From Apodemus sylvaticus (taxonomy: Eukaryota; Chordata; Mammalia; Rodentia; Muridae), in the NCBI RefSeq assembly GCF_947179515.1, contig NC_067490.1, forward strand, positions 27,702,827-27,766,826: a DNA stretch of 64,000 bases, in the 5' to 3' direction. Shown here piece after piece: positions 23,187-34,790 of the stretch; positions within the stretch are counted from its first letter, which is position 1, and each line of letters starts with the position of its first letter. The translations under genes and the position numbers were made by a program. The notes under the pieces are model-generated. The model did not search any database, was not told where the DNA came from, and was given only the letters and a program-made list of their open reading frames with translations.

Positions 23187-23480
23187 GGTTTATTTACTAG
23201 TATTGTGTGCGGGTGTGTGCTGGGGTGGGGGCATGCACGGGCCAGAGACACATGTGGGTCAGAGGGTAACTTATGGAAGCCAGTTCTCTCCTACTGCGGG
23301 TTTCGGGGGACTGACCTCACGCCATCGGGCTTTTGTGGTAAGCGCTTTCACTGGATGGCCCAAAGATTCCTCTTTTGAGAAAATTTGCTTCTCATACTGG
23401 ATGGACTCTCTGGACTTGACTACAGTAAGAGGAAATTCAGTTTTAAGTTCATAATGGAAATGTAAAGTATGTGACGGGAT

Positions 23481-23540
23481 TGAGGATGTTGTTCAGTGTG
23501 TGAGTGCCTGGTTCAATCCCCAGCACTGATGGAAGGAGCG
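23481..23540 (+). mobile_element. ID-like SINE fragment
   Basis: GAGGATGTTGTTCAGTGTGT and CCTGGTTCAATCCCCAGCAC resemble the head of an ID/tRNA-Ala-derived SINE. A similar fragment lies at about 51710-51745 (ATGGCTCAGAGGTAGAGCAC). Confidence 0.55.
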
Positions 23541-23711
23541 AGGGAGGGAGGGAGGGACACACATCATGTAAGTCCTACATACTTTATACGTTGTTCTTGG
23601 TACCCATAAGTTGAAGTAACCTTTCTACTGTACTTGGTCTAATGACAAAGGAGCTGACGTGGCAGCTGAGGTTGTGCTGGCCCCTCCCCTAAGACAGAGA
23701 ACTTTCTCTTG

Positions 23712-23998
23712 TTTTCACACGTGTGACTAGGCTACAGAAGCCTGTGTTGGTGTTTTCACACATGTGACTAGGCTTCGGAAGCCTGTGTTGGTGTTTTCAC
23801 ACGTGTGACTAGGCTACGGAAGCCTGTGTTGGTGTTTTCACACATGTGACTAGGCTTCGGAAGCCTGTGTTGGTGTTTTCACACGTGTGACTAGGCTACG
23901 GAAGCCTGTGTTGGTGTTTTCACACGTGTGACTAGGCTATGGAAGCCTGTGTTGGTGTTTTCACACGTGTGACTGGGCTTCGGAAGCCTGTGATGGGG
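23712..23998 (+). repeat. 41-bp x 7 minisatellite
   Basis: Seven units starting TTTTCACAC(G/A)TGTGACT begin at 23712, 23753, 23794, 23835, 23876, 23917 and 23958. Units 1, 3, 5, 6 and 7 contain CACGTG, units 2 and 4 contain CACATG. The second half is AGGCT(A/T)CGGAAGCCTGTG with small changes. Confidence 0.95.
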
Positions 23999-25369
23999 GA
24001 GGGTGCTAAGGAACACCAAATGCAGTTTGGTGTTTCCCCAGTGCTTCACTTTCAGACTGGTTTACCAACGTCCACTGTGACACAGCTACCCTGTTTCCAG
24101 ATCACAGTAACAGTAATGGTAATATCCGATACTTAGTCAGAGCGTCTGCCCACCTATCTCCCTGCATGGGAAGGCAGGTAACAAGATAACTGAAGACAGC
24201 GTGACAGTACAAAGCTTAAATAACACCTTTCATCTAAGGATCTATAAGTATCTTATAAATCCCAGCTCATTAACCCTTCAAAAAGTTGTTGTGATGAGAA
24301 CCAGAGTTGAATGTAATTGTTCTCACTTAAGACATAAGAAACAGAGACAGCCTAGGACCACTGACTGAGATAAATTAAGAGCTCCTAGTACCAGGCCTAG
24401 CATCCCGGCCAACAGAAGGCAGCAGTGTACGTGCTCTTGAGTAGAATAACAAATCTGTCTCCAAGAATGTCAACTTGGGAGGAAGTTCCACCCTTAGGCT
24501 GTAAGGATATGCTCACAGCAAGTGCTCGCATGGTTCAGGGCTGGTGTGGCTGGACTGTGAAATGCCCCCACAGCACTTAGACCTGAGGGGGCTTCTTGAA
24601 ACCACCATTTTGGGAGGTTCTTGAAACATCAAGGATGTGGGGCCCAAAGGGAAGTTAGTTACTGGAAGTGTGCCTCTGGAGATCACTTACGGTCCCTGGC
24701 CTCTTGCTTTGCTCTGTCCTGTCCACCATGAAGTGGACAACCTCTGCTAGGACCCTTTGCTGCATAATGCTTCGTGTCACCAAGACCCAGAGCCAACAAA
24801 GCCAAGTACCAAAACTGTGAACCTAAAATAATAATATTAATAAATAAATAGATAAGTTCCTCCTATGGGTTGTTCCTGTCAGGGACTGGATGACTGTGAT
24901 GACTTAAAACACACACACATACTTAGAAAGTTGACACTGGAGAAGTGGGAGCCCATTGCTCAGATCCACACTGTGGTTTGGAAGCTTTTGGGACTGTTTT
25001 TTGGGGGGAGGGAATTTGCAATGTTTGGAGAAGCAGGTCTAAAAAGCCTAGAATGCTAGAAGTCTGGTACAATAGCTGAGTCAGGTAAGAGTTAGAAGAC
25101 CAGATCAACACACCGTAAGCAGTCACAGCCAGACTTAGGAGGCTTCAGACAGGAACACCTTCAGTGGGAACTGGACTGGAAGCCACTGGTGATTTCAAAG
25201 TAACAGGCTGACAATCAGCCATGTCAGTCAGCTCCGCATCCAGACGTGGTTGCTAGGGGCTTCTGGCCAAGTTTACAGTCAGCATCAGAAGCAAACAGAA
25301 GGGTTCAAATACTAGAAAAACTTGCAGTTTGGCTATGAAAGTCAGTAGAAAGACATTTCAGGTAAAGAA

Positions 25370-25530
25370 CAGCGCATGGCAGCTCACACTTGTAAGTCAA
25401 TACTTAGCAGGCTGAAGCAGGAAGATTTCCTAAGTTTGAGGCCAGTCTGGGGTACACCGTGAAGTCCAAGGCAGCCTGGGGTACACCATGAAGTCCAAGA
25501 CAGCCTGGGCTACACCGTGATACCCTGCTT
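25370..25530 (+). mobile_element. B1-like SINE with a triplicated 29-bp segment
   Basis: GGCAGCTCACACTTGTAAGT and AAGTTTGAGGCCAGTCTGGG show B1 ancestry. The segment around GGCAGCCTGGGGTACACC recurs three times between about 25440 and 25525 at a spacing of 29-30 bases, where a normal B1 has it once. Confidence 0.65.
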
Positions 25531-25694
25531 GGCCCCATTCCCCTTCTTGTCCTCCAGAGAAACCCTGGGGTTAGGAAGCCACTGTTTCTGGAGAATAATG
25601 TCACTAGGAAGAAGCCATAGGTCATCTGAGAACCGCTCAGTCCCTACCTATCATGGCCTCAAGGGGATAAACACACCGACTTATTTAAGACACC

Positions 25695-25822
25695 TTCCCT
25701 ACCTGGTGGTGCAACCTTAGATCCCAGTTCTTGGGAAGCAGAGGCAGGCAGATCTGTGAATTCCAGGCGCTAACCTAGTCTATAGAGTAAGTTCCAGGAC
25801 AGTTCTGCCTCAAAAAGCTACA
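25695..25822 (+). mobile_element. B1 SINE
   Basis: ACCTTAGATCCCAGTTCTTG, GAGGCAGGCAGATCTGTGAA and GTCTATAGAGTAAGTTCCAG. Confidence 0.82.
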
Positions 25823-26721
25823 AACAAATACTTCCCTTGAGAGGACAGAGTAGCCAAGCCACCCTGATAGCACAGAGCCACTTACAACGCTGCTCGCCCA
25901 GCAGTCAGCTGACCACACTCACTCTTCCCTGAGCAACTCAGCCATGTGGACAAAGATACTCAGTGCCTAGGCAGCCCAGGCCTGGGACAAGTGAGGTGTC
26001 TTGGCGCCAGGCCCTGCCCCTCACCAAGGCCCACACCTCTTCCCTGCAGACTGTGGACCCTGCCTGATGCTCCCCACTTCTCTCTCCCCTGGTCTGTGCT
26101 GTCATGCGTCTCTGCTGCCATTTATAGCTCTAAGGCCCAGGTCTGCTTGGGGTAAGGACAGGGCCAGCTCCCGGGTCTCTGCCAACTCTGACTTGTTTCT
26201 GAAGCACCCACCCCATCCCTGCTGAGTCTGGAGTTCAAGCCCTTGGAGCCTCTCCCCAGAATGTGAGGGTTAAGTAGACCCACAAACAAGTTGGTGAAGA
26301 GAGAGAGGATATGGTTGGCCAGGATCAGATGACCTTCCCAATTAAGTGCCTTCTTTGTGACTGAGCACCTCTATGTGGTCAGAACTAACAAGAAAGCTAG
26401 ACCGCACCCCTCCCCCAAATCTTTTAAAAGTGGAAACTTCCTGAAGCGTTCTTCATGAACAGAGGCCTACACACCCAGGGTTGGGATGCCAGGCAGTAAG
26501 GACGGGAAGCAGCTCATGTGGCAGACCGCCCACCTCCAATGATTCAATCCCCAGCACTGCACAAGCCCAGCACGGTGCTGTAGGCCTGAAAACGCACTGG
26601 TTCAGATGCAGAGCAGAAGCTGAAATCATCCTCAGCAACACAGAAACATTTGAGGCTAGCCTGGGATGAGATCTTGTCTCAAAAAAGATATTGTGTAATA
26701 AACAGAAATACCTTAACACCA

Positions 26722-26848
26722 GGGTAGGTGAGCGGGCTCAGTGGGCAAGGGAGCTTGCAGCACCAAGCCTGATGACCACGGTTCAATCCCTGGATCCACA
26801 TGGCAGAGTGAGAGAACAGACTCAAGACAAGCTGTCCTCCGAACTACA
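26722..26848 (+). mobile_element. B4/B3-type SINE before a CA array
   Basis: GGTGAGCGGGCTCAGTGGGC, CACGGTTCAATCCCTGGATC and GAACAGACTCAAGACAAGCT, running into CA repeats. Confidence 0.68.
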
Positions 26849-26849
26849 C

Positions 26850-26892
<43 letters not shown>
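26849..26892 (+). repeat. CA dinucleotide array
   Basis: An uninterrupted AC run of about 44 bases at the end of a SINE. Confidence 0.94.
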
Positions 26893-26894
<2 letters not shown>

Positions 26895-27049
26895 CATAGC
26901 ACTGCCCCAACTAATGTCATGAAAACTTATAAAGAAATAGATTAACAAAGCTAAAAATATAATCAATTTTGAAAATATTTTACTAATCTATTTTGTAATT
27001 AGGATCCCAAACACTTCTTCAAAGTTCTATTTGTTAAAATTTCTCAAAC

Positions 27050-27165
27050 AGCCAGCGCTGGGAAGCAGAGGTTCGAGGCCAGTCTGGTCTATAGAGTGAG
27101 TTCTGGGACAGCCAGGGCTACACGGAGAAACCCTGTCTTGAAAAACAAAACAGCAGCAACAACAA
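27050..27165 (+). mobile_element. B1 SINE, 5' truncated
   Basis: GTTCGAGGCCAGTCTGGTCT, CAGCCAGGGCTACACGGAGA and ACCCTGTCTTGAAAAACAAA. Confidence 0.87.
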
Positions 27166-27660
27166 ACTCCTCACATCTCGAGGCCAACTCTGTGTCTCTG
27201 TGGAGGGTCAGGCCCTTCAAGGCCTCAGGGGTCCTCACGCACCCGTGTCTTCCGGCTGCGGGCAAGGCACTTCTCTGAGGGCAAGCACTGGAGGACTAGA
27301 GACAAGCGGGGAGCAGGCACTTTAAGCGACCATCTGCTTAAAGACACCCACAGAGGCGGTGCCTGCTTACACCAGGGCAAGCCATATCCTACACACACAC
27401 TCACCCTTCACCAAAACAGGGGAAATGGGAATGTCTTGAGGGTGGAGCTCACAGACAGAGAGACGCATCTGGATGTTGGAGGCCAAGGGACATGCCCAGC
27501 TTAAGTCCGCTGGTGTCCTAGACGTTTCTTAGATAACCAAGGCTTGCATGCCCCTCCCCCATGACTGGGAGCCGCTCTCTGCCACAACTTTTAAACAGGA
27601 TGTTTTATAAAGATACCCTATATTTACAATACGAAGAATGCTAAGTTTCAGCTCTGAAAC

Positions 27661-28012
27661 TGTGTTCCCCAATTTTCCACTGCTGTGATACCAATCACCT
27701 TAAGAGGCTAAAGGCTTATTTGGCTCGTGGTTTCCGAGATGTCAGTCCACGGTCACGCAGCCTCAGTGCTGAGCTGTGGCAGCACCGGTACACCACATGT
27801 GATTGTGTAGCATAGGGAAGCTTTATTTCGCGGCATCCAGGAAATGAGAGGGAGCCGTGAAGGACGCAGGATCAGGAACTCCTCCCTCAGGGCACATCCC
27901 AGTGAGCCGCACTCCCTCTCCCTAAAGCTATCTCTCACAACAGCACGGCAGTGAGAAGACCAAGGCTTTAACAATAGGAACCTGGGGGACGTTCCAGAGC
28001 CAAACTACAGCA
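27661..28012 (-). mobile_element. Decayed MaLR-like LTR
   Basis: The plus strand opens with a TCCACTGCTGTGATACCA block and AGGCTTATTTGGCTCG, and closes with CCAAACTACAGCA, resembling a reverse-complement MaLR LTR. The middle is too diverged for a confident subfamily. Confidence 0.5.
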
Positions 28013-28465
28013 CACTCTGATTATTACTGTTACTACCTGCCAACAATCTGATAGATCATTCCAGAAATAAACAGACAGGCAGACAAACTCCACTTTCCTT
28101 GAAAAGAGAAAAAGAGAAGGTTCACTAGGAATCTTTACAGCCACAATTTGGCCTCATGGAGCTGCAATACTTTTAAAGGCTAGAACAGCAACATCTACTT
28201 CAGAATAAAAGGCATTGTTTTTGGCAAGGATTTGCTATCTTCGAGTCATCTTCAAGTTCAGCCCTAACTCCGGCAGCCAGGCTACTTTTAGTCTGAAACC
28301 TCAGACTGCAGTGATCATGGTGAGCGAGTCAATAACAATAGCCAATAATAGCCGATAAAAAGAGGACACCGCGTTCTCACAGAGAGCCAAGGAGCACGGC
28401 CAAGGACAGTGTGTGGGAGGATCCAGTGCTATCAGCAGCAGCTTCCACCAGGGAGATGAGAAAGG

Positions 28466-28467
<2 letters not shown>

Positions 28468-28505
<38 letters not shown>
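28468..28505 (+). repeat. TG dinucleotide array
   Basis: Uninterrupted GT repeats of about 38 bases in an otherwise unique stretch. Confidence 0.94.
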
Positions 28506-28507
<2 letters not shown>

Positions 28508-29036
28508 ACGCACATCAGGGACAGCTCCAGCTCCTCACCCTCTCAACTCTCCACTCCTACTCACAGTTCATCCACTCATAATACCAAAGTGCTTCACACT
28601 GAACAGAGCTGGAGCCCCGTCTCTTCTGACAAGGATGGCTTTCTTTGCACTAAGAGGAAAAGGACTTCCTTCCCTATTGGTGTGCTCCCCAGCCGCCTGC
28701 AAGTCTCTGCTGGAGGGTGCTAGGTCTGTTTATAGCCTGGCCTCTCCTAGGGAGGCAGCAAACAGAGCAAGGGAAGCAAGGCTATAAAACCTTCTTTCTG
28801 CAAGTAATCACTCACTCGGGGTTGCACTTTTGGACGGCTGGCCTGTGCCTCACTGCTGATGCAAGTATTATCAAGTTTGAGACTGCTGTTAAGACCAAAT
28901 GACCTATTAGAGAGTGAATTAAAACCGATATATACAAACAGGATGCCAGGCAGTTCTGCTGAGCACCTCAATATGCAAAATGCTAAGGGACTTCCCCTCC
29001 CTGCATAGCCTTTCCTTTTTGAAAAGTAGCAAGAAA

Positions 29037-29070
29037 AACAAACAAACAAACAAACAAACAAACAAAAAAC
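29037..29070 (+). repeat. AAAC tetranucleotide run
   Basis: CAAA repeated seven times, then AAAAC. A similar run is at about 35687-35716. Confidence 0.9.
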
Positions 29071-30054
29071 AGGGAGCGGGGTTGGGGGGAGCCGGTGGAG
29101 CCAGGAGGCTGTGCTGACAGGGCTGGAAAGCTTGCTCCTGACCTCCGTGCAGGCCGCACATGGTGCCATTCAAGAGCTGGCATCTGAGACGGGCGATGGC
29201 AGCTCCATCTGTTGCCAAGTTTCTTCCCCAGAAAATCCTACCTCGAGGCATGGCTATTACTGCGTTACCACAGTAAACTGTCTGGCGGCTGCTTGGCTAG
29301 GAGACTGCTCGGCCCCTAAGCCTGTAATGCCAGCCCTGAGGGTGGCTGCTGTCTCAGAGCTGACCCAGGGCTGCTCCTGCAGATAGCTGCCGTGGGAAGA
29401 AGCAGTGCTCATTAAACTTCGTTACCACTCTCCTTTCTGTGTCCTGTCTGGTCACCTTCCCGCAGACAGTGCTCGTAACCGTCCTCAACAGGCAAGAGAA
29501 GGGTCACAGAGAGGAAGTGCAGGTCAGCAGAAGCAGAAGCCCTAGATCTTTCTCACAGGAAGACCTAAGCGACTCTGGGCCCGGGCTTTAGCAGGGTGGG
29601 CATCCAAGCCCTGACTGTGTCACTGTAACAATGGAGAAAAGGGACATGGGGGACTGGCTGGGACTGGGGGTGGGGGGCGGGGGGAGTCCAGCGCTACTCT
29701 TAGTTCTCCAACACATGGACAGGGTCCGAAAGTGAGAACAGATCAGATGTCCCCGGGCAACAGGGTGTCTACATATGCACAAACAATAGCTGTCCAAATA
29801 ATAGCCGAGCTAGGGACAGCTCTTGCAAACTAGAAGGCCGACTGCCACATGCTATCAACCACGTTATTGTCACCTCATTAGACAAGACTGAGCCCTCAGC
29901 GGAGCTACAGGACACACGCCTTCACTATCACCAGAGTTTCATGCGTTGTGACACCCACTTATGTCCCCATGGTCCCGCTCAGACAGCCGCCTTCCCTCTG
30001 TGAAGGCGTGGCCAGACGTCAGACAAGCAAAAGGCTTTTTGGAGGAAAAAGCAT

Positions 30055-30074
30055 TATCATGCCCAAGCATGCCT
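30055..30074. promoter_or_regulatory. Candidate p53-family response element in Ascc1 intron
   Basis: Two adjacent decamers with no spacer, TATCATGCCC and AAGCATGCCT. Against RRRCWWGYYY the second is perfect and the first misses at two outer positions. Both CATG cores are intact. It lies in repeat-free DNA of the 25.7 kb Ascc1 intron. Confidence 0.4.
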
Positions 30075-30347
30075 TGGGAGCTGAAAGCCATGACAATCTA
30101 AAAAACAGAGTAATTGGAATTCTGCTGCATTTCTAGCCAGACAGCTTTGTCCCTGGCTTTTAATTTTTGACGATAATGCTCTGCCTTGACTCTAAAATAA
30201 TTTCATGGATGAAATTTTGTCTTTTTTGGAGAGCTATCACAGCTTCACAGCACCACCGACTTCGCTTGTTCTTATGCCGATTCCTTAACTCTTGTAGCAA
30301 TAATCACATACCAATACCACAAGGGTGCCTGCCTTCAGTCAGGAGCT

Positions 30348-30490
30348 GTGTGTGTGTGTGTGTGTGTGTGTGCTGGGTGTGTGTGTGTGCTGGGTGTGTG
30401 TGTGTGTGTGTGTGCTGGGTGTGTGTATGTGTGTGTGTATATGTGCTGGGTGTGTGTGTGTGCTGGGTGTGCATGCGCACGTGCTGGGTG
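30348..30490 (+). repeat. TG array interrupted by TGCTGGG units
   Basis: GTGTGTG runs alternate with GCTGGGTGTGTG at least six times, so a second-order repeat of 20-30 bases has formed within the dinucleotide array. Confidence 0.9.
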
Positions 30491-30569
30491 TGCACTGAGG
30501 CTTGCAGGGTATGCCCATGTGGAGTCCAGAGATCAACACCGAATATCTATCTTTATCACTCCCTGCTTT

Positions 30570-30738
30570 TTATTTTTTTTTAAAGATTTATTTATTTATT
30601 TCATGTATGTAAGTACACTCTTGCTGTCTTCAGACACACCATTACAGATGGCTGTGAGCCACCATGTGGTTGCTGGGAATCGAACTCAGGACCTCTAGAA
30701 GAAGTTAGTGCTCTTAACTGCTGAGCCATCTCCTTAGT
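30570..30738 (-). mobile_element. B2 SINE
   Basis: Reverse-complement B2 with AAAGATTTATTTATTTATTT, CTGTCTTCAGACACACC, GAGCCACCATGTGGTTGCTG and GCTGAGCCATCTCC. The GATGCCCTCTTCTGG segment is partly deleted. Confidence 0.88.
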
Positions 30739-31014
30739 CTTTCCGCTTTATTTTGTAAGATAGAGTCTCTCACTGAACCTGCTGTTCGTCTGGCCAGAGA
30801 ATTTGAGGGATCCCTCTGCCTTCTCATCCCCAGCACTGTGATTACAGGTAAACGCCGCCATGTACTGGTCTATGAGGTAGACCACTGTAAACAGGTATAC
30901 CCCTGGGGCCCAAGGGCCAGCCATTCTGGAGAGTTGGTGAACACTAGCTTTAGTAAAAGACCCCTTTCCAAAAATGTTAAAATCACTTTCTGCTCTTACA
31001 ATGGATCCAGCTTT

Positions 31015-31104
31015 GGTTCCCAGAACCCACATGGTAGCTCATAATCATCTGAAAATCTGTAACTCCAGTTTCAGGGGGTCTGGCCTCCATGGGCATCAGT
31101 CACA
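31015..31104 (+). mobile_element. B3-type SINE fragment
   Basis: CCCAGAACCCACATGGTAGC and TCTGTAACTCCAGTTTCAGG, directly before a CA/TATG compound array. Confidence 0.6.
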
Positions 31105-31245
31105 TCACACACACACACAGACACACACACACAGACACACACACACAGACACACACATGCATGCACGCACACACATATGTATGTATGTATGTATGTATGT
31201 ATGCACAGGCACACATATACACAGGCACACACAATAACTACAATA
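31105..31245 (+). repeat. Compound CA / TATG array
   Basis: CACACACAGA blocks repeat several times, then a GCATGCACGCACACACA segment, TATG x 6 (about 31176-31203), and more CA. Confidence 0.9.
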
Positions 31246-31379
31246 AATCTAAACAGAACTAGAACTTGACTCATTTCTTCAGTGACTAACACACAAAAGA
31301 AAGTGAACAGATCCCTAGACGTGATGCAGGTGAGTATTTCCAACAATAAGAACAGGTGCCCCGCCACAGCTCTCCATAC

Positions 31380-32556
31380 CCAGATCTTGCCAGGAAAGAG
31401 AATAATCTTTCAACAAACCCAAAAGAAGATAGCCACACGAACATAATTCCATCTCTAACAACAAAAATAACAATAACAGGAAGCAACAATCACTTTTCCT
31501 TAATATCTCTTAAAACCAATGGACTCAATTCCCCAATAAAAAGACATAGACTAACAGACTGGATGCATAAACAGGACCCAGCACTTTGCTGCACACAGGA
31601 AATGCACCTCAGGCATAAAGACAGACACTATGAAGCTCAAGATGAAGGAAGAGGAAAGAGTGGATGCTTCAGACCTACTTAGAAGGGGAACAAGATAATC
31701 AAGGGAAGTAGAGGGTGGAGGGACTTGGGAGGAAGAGAGGAGGGGGAGGGAAAAGAGGGGCAGAATCAGGTGTGGGAGGAGATGGAGGAGATGAACAGAG
31801 GGTCAGGAAACTGAACAGAGGTGTGCAGCAGTGGGGGATGGGGAACTGGGGGTGGCAACTAGAAAGCCCCAGATGCCAGGAAAGCAACAGCCTCCCAGGA
31901 CCCCTTGGGGATGACATCAGCTGAAATACCCCACAAAGGGGAGGGAGAACCTGTCGAGACCACATCCAGAGGTTAGGCATGCACTCTCCAGTTGAGAGAT
32001 GGGGCTACCCACCCATCTCCAAAACCCAGAATTGCTCCGGTCTAAAGGAAATACAGGGACAAAGAATAGAACAGAGACTGAAAGAAAGGCCATCCAGAGA
32101 CTGTCCTACCTGGGGATCCATCCCACATGCAGACACCAGACCTGGACACTACTATTTTTGATGCCAAGAAGTGCTTGCTGACAGGAGCCTGATACAGCTG
32201 TCTCCTGAGGGGCTCTGCCAGATCCTGACCAATACAGATGCAGATGCTTGCAGCCAACCATCGAACACAGGGACCCCAAAGGAGGAGTTAGGGGAAGGAC
32301 TGAAGGGGCCTTATCTGGCATCAATGGGAGTGTAGTTCCTTGGTCCTCCAAGTGAAGGCTTGATGCCCCAGTGTAGAGGATGCTAGGGCAGTGAGGCGGA
32401 AGTGGGTGGGTGAGTGAAGGAACACCCTCATAGAAGCAGGGTAAGGGGGATGGGATGGGGGTTTGCAGAGGGGAAACAGGAAAGGGGATAACATTTAAAT
32501 GTAAACAAATAAAATAGCCAATTTTAAAAAAAAACTTAAAAAAATAAAAAAAGAAA
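31380..32556 (+). mobile_element. L1 (LINE-1) fragment with a large internal deletion
   Basis: Positions 31476-31632 encode ITGSNNHFSLISLKTNGLNS and PIKRHRLTDWMHKQDPALCC, recognisable as the start of the L1 ORF2 endonuclease domain. The following sequence (from about 31640) matches the very end of ORF2 and a long rodent L1 3' UTR, ending with AATAAAATAGCC and an A-rich tail at about 32524-32556. Nearly all of ORF2 (rest of endonuclease, reverse transcriptase, Cys-rich domain) is missing. The copy is inactive. Confidence 0.85.
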
Positions 32557-32685
32557 GAAAGGCAAATTCCTGGGCTCACCCCAGACTAAGGAGAGGAACA
32601 ACTGGAACTGAGGAGTCAACCGTGTTTCTGTAAACCCTAAAGGTGATTCTGGTATTGGCCCCTCAGTTACGAAAGGCTTAGCTTG

Positions 32686-32862
32686 GGCTGGACAGATGGC
32701 TCAGTGGTTAAGAATGCAAGAATGCTGACTGCTCTTCCAGAGGTCCTGAATTCAATTCCCAGCAACCACACGGTGGCTCACAACCATCTGTAATTTCTTC
32801 TGGTATGTCTGAAGACAGCTACAGTGTACCCATATACATTAAATAAATAAATAACTCTTAAC
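32686..32862 (+). mobile_element. B2 SINE
   Basis: GGGCTGGACAGATGGCTCAG opens the element, with TTCAATTCCCAGCAACCACA and TCTGAAGACAGCTACAGTG later, and an ATTAAATAAATAAATAA tail. It follows the L1 fragment by about 130 bases. Confidence 0.9.
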
Positions 32863-34084
32863 AAAACAAAACAACAACAACAAAACCAAGTGCCCATTCA
32901 AAGAGTCCCTGGGAATGAGCTCAGGACTGACTACTCACCCCCCTCCCTCAATGCACCAGGCAGGCATATCGCTAGTGCTTTATGCTTAGAAGATACTCAA
33001 TAAATGTTACCACATATTCTATTCCGAGGAGAGCCAGCAGCGAGTCCCGGAACAGCAATGGCAACCTCTTGGGTTTTTTCTGCACTTGCTGCCTTTGCCA
33101 GACTGTGGCCTATGTCTGTTACTGTGTTGGCTAGACCGTATAGAACCTGTCAGTATCCCCCCCTCCCCGCCCGCCCCGAGACAACACGTGGGAGTATTCC
33201 AATGCCACTGTAAAGGGAAGTCAGCAGTGACTGTGACTGGCGGAGAGCCAGGAGCGAAGGCAACCACGGAGCGGTGAGAGGGTATCTTTCTAGAATAGGC
33301 GCTGACTTCCATCAAAATCAGCAACCGGCTGAGTCTATACTCATCTCAACAACAGCTTCACCTCACCGACAGCTAGCTGTCAGCCTCATTAGAGTCTTCA
33401 CTTTCCAGGCAACATAACATAAATTTAAGGAAAAAAAAATTGTGTGGGTGAAATGATGCTTGGATGGGGATGTTCCTCCTGCAAACAGCATGCGACAGAG
33501 ACCAGCTCAGCACTCCAGGGCTCTCAGGGCTGTCTCTCACAGGCTTGTCAGGTTGACGGGTAGTAGTCTCCTAGCACTGGGAAGACGGCGGTGCTCCTGA
33601 TCACTCCCACAACGTCCTGGTTTAGTCATCCAGAATGGAGGTAGAGGGCGGCAAGATGGCTCAGTGGGCTAAGACGCTTGCTACCACCCTGATGGTCGGC
33701 CGCATATATCATTAACACAGCCAAGCAACCCCGCTCATACTCTGACAACTCAGCTCATCACAATCTCCTTCCTAAACTTCAGTTTCACTACTGTTTGTGC
33801 TGATGCTGAACCTGGCAGCAGCTTGTAATTCTAGCACCCAGGCGCGAGGAAGGTGAGTTCAGTCCTGGCCCCTCCAGTACTCCCAAAACAAACTTAAATG
33901 GCTTCTGAGAAGAGAACCAAGCACTGACCCACTCAGTGTTACTTACTAACTGCTCATTAGCTCGTTGCTGTATCTCGAGGCTCAGTTCAACACACCAGCT
34001 GATGAGGCAGAGGCTGGAGGCTCACAAGTTGAAGGACATCAGACCACAAGGTAAGATCCTACTTCAAAAGTCTGTGAATGTCAT

Positions 34085-34150
34085 CACGAGGCAGAACTGT
34101 GGCCAGGGCTACACAGAGAAGCCCTGTCTCGAAAAACAAACAAACAGCAA
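34085..34150 (+). mobile_element. B1 3' fragment
   Basis: GGCCAGGGCTACACAGAGAA and GCCCTGTCTCGAAAAACAAA, the last third of B1. Confidence 0.75.
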
Positions 34151-34221
34151 ACAGCAAACAGCAGAGTTGCTCTGGGTGGCGTGAAACACAGCTAACTAGG
34201 GCTGGCAGTGGTGACTCATGT

Positions 34222-34418
34222 CTTTTTTTTTTTTTTTAAGATTTATTCATTTATTTTATGTGTATAAGTACACTGTCGCTGTCTTCACATACACCAGAAG
34301 AGGGCATCCGATCATATTACAGTTGTTTGTGAGCCACCATGTGGTTGCTGGGAATTGAACTCAGGACCTCTGGAAGAGCAGTCTGCGCTCTTAACCGCTG
34401 AGTCATCTCTCTAGCCTA
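34222..34418 (-). mobile_element. B2 SINE
   Basis: Reverse-complement B2: a T15 run, AAGATTTATTCATTTATTTT, CACCAGAAGAGGGCATCCGA, GAGCCACCATGTGGTTGCTG and CTGAGTCATCTCTCTAGCC in order. Confidence 0.9.
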
Positions 34419-34589
34419 ACATACCATTTTTTACAAAAATGAATCAAAAGACCTGAACAGAAACCACCAAAGAGGATACACATGGCAAGGATGTATCTGG
34501 AAAGACCTACAACACTGTGCACTGCACAGAACTAACTCCAAATCAAGACAGTTGGGCACTGCCACGTGCCTGACAGAGAGCCAAACCTA

Positions 34590-34790
34590 GGCAGGCAACG
34601 GGGCTCGACGTGTAAAGGCGTGTCCATGCCTGACTACCTGCGCTCCAGCCCTGGGTCCCACAGCAGAGGTGAACTGATCCCTGGTATTGCCCACTGGCCT
34701 CCATGTGTGCACCGTGGTATGTGCAGGAATAGACAGACACACACCCACATGCACACAATTTAAAAAGAAGAATATAAATAAAAAAGAATG
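34590..34790 (+). mobile_element. B4-type SINE
   Basis: GGCTCGACGTGTAAAGGCGT, GGGTCCCACAGCAGAGGTGA and CCTCCATGTGTGCACCGTGG, with an A-rich end. Confidence 0.55.

Noticed and set aside
23712..23998. Evenly spaced repeats that look like a CRISPR array
   Set aside because: The whole 41-bp unit repeats with no variable spacer, and this is a mammalian genome; it is a minisatellite. The same applies to 56295-56570.
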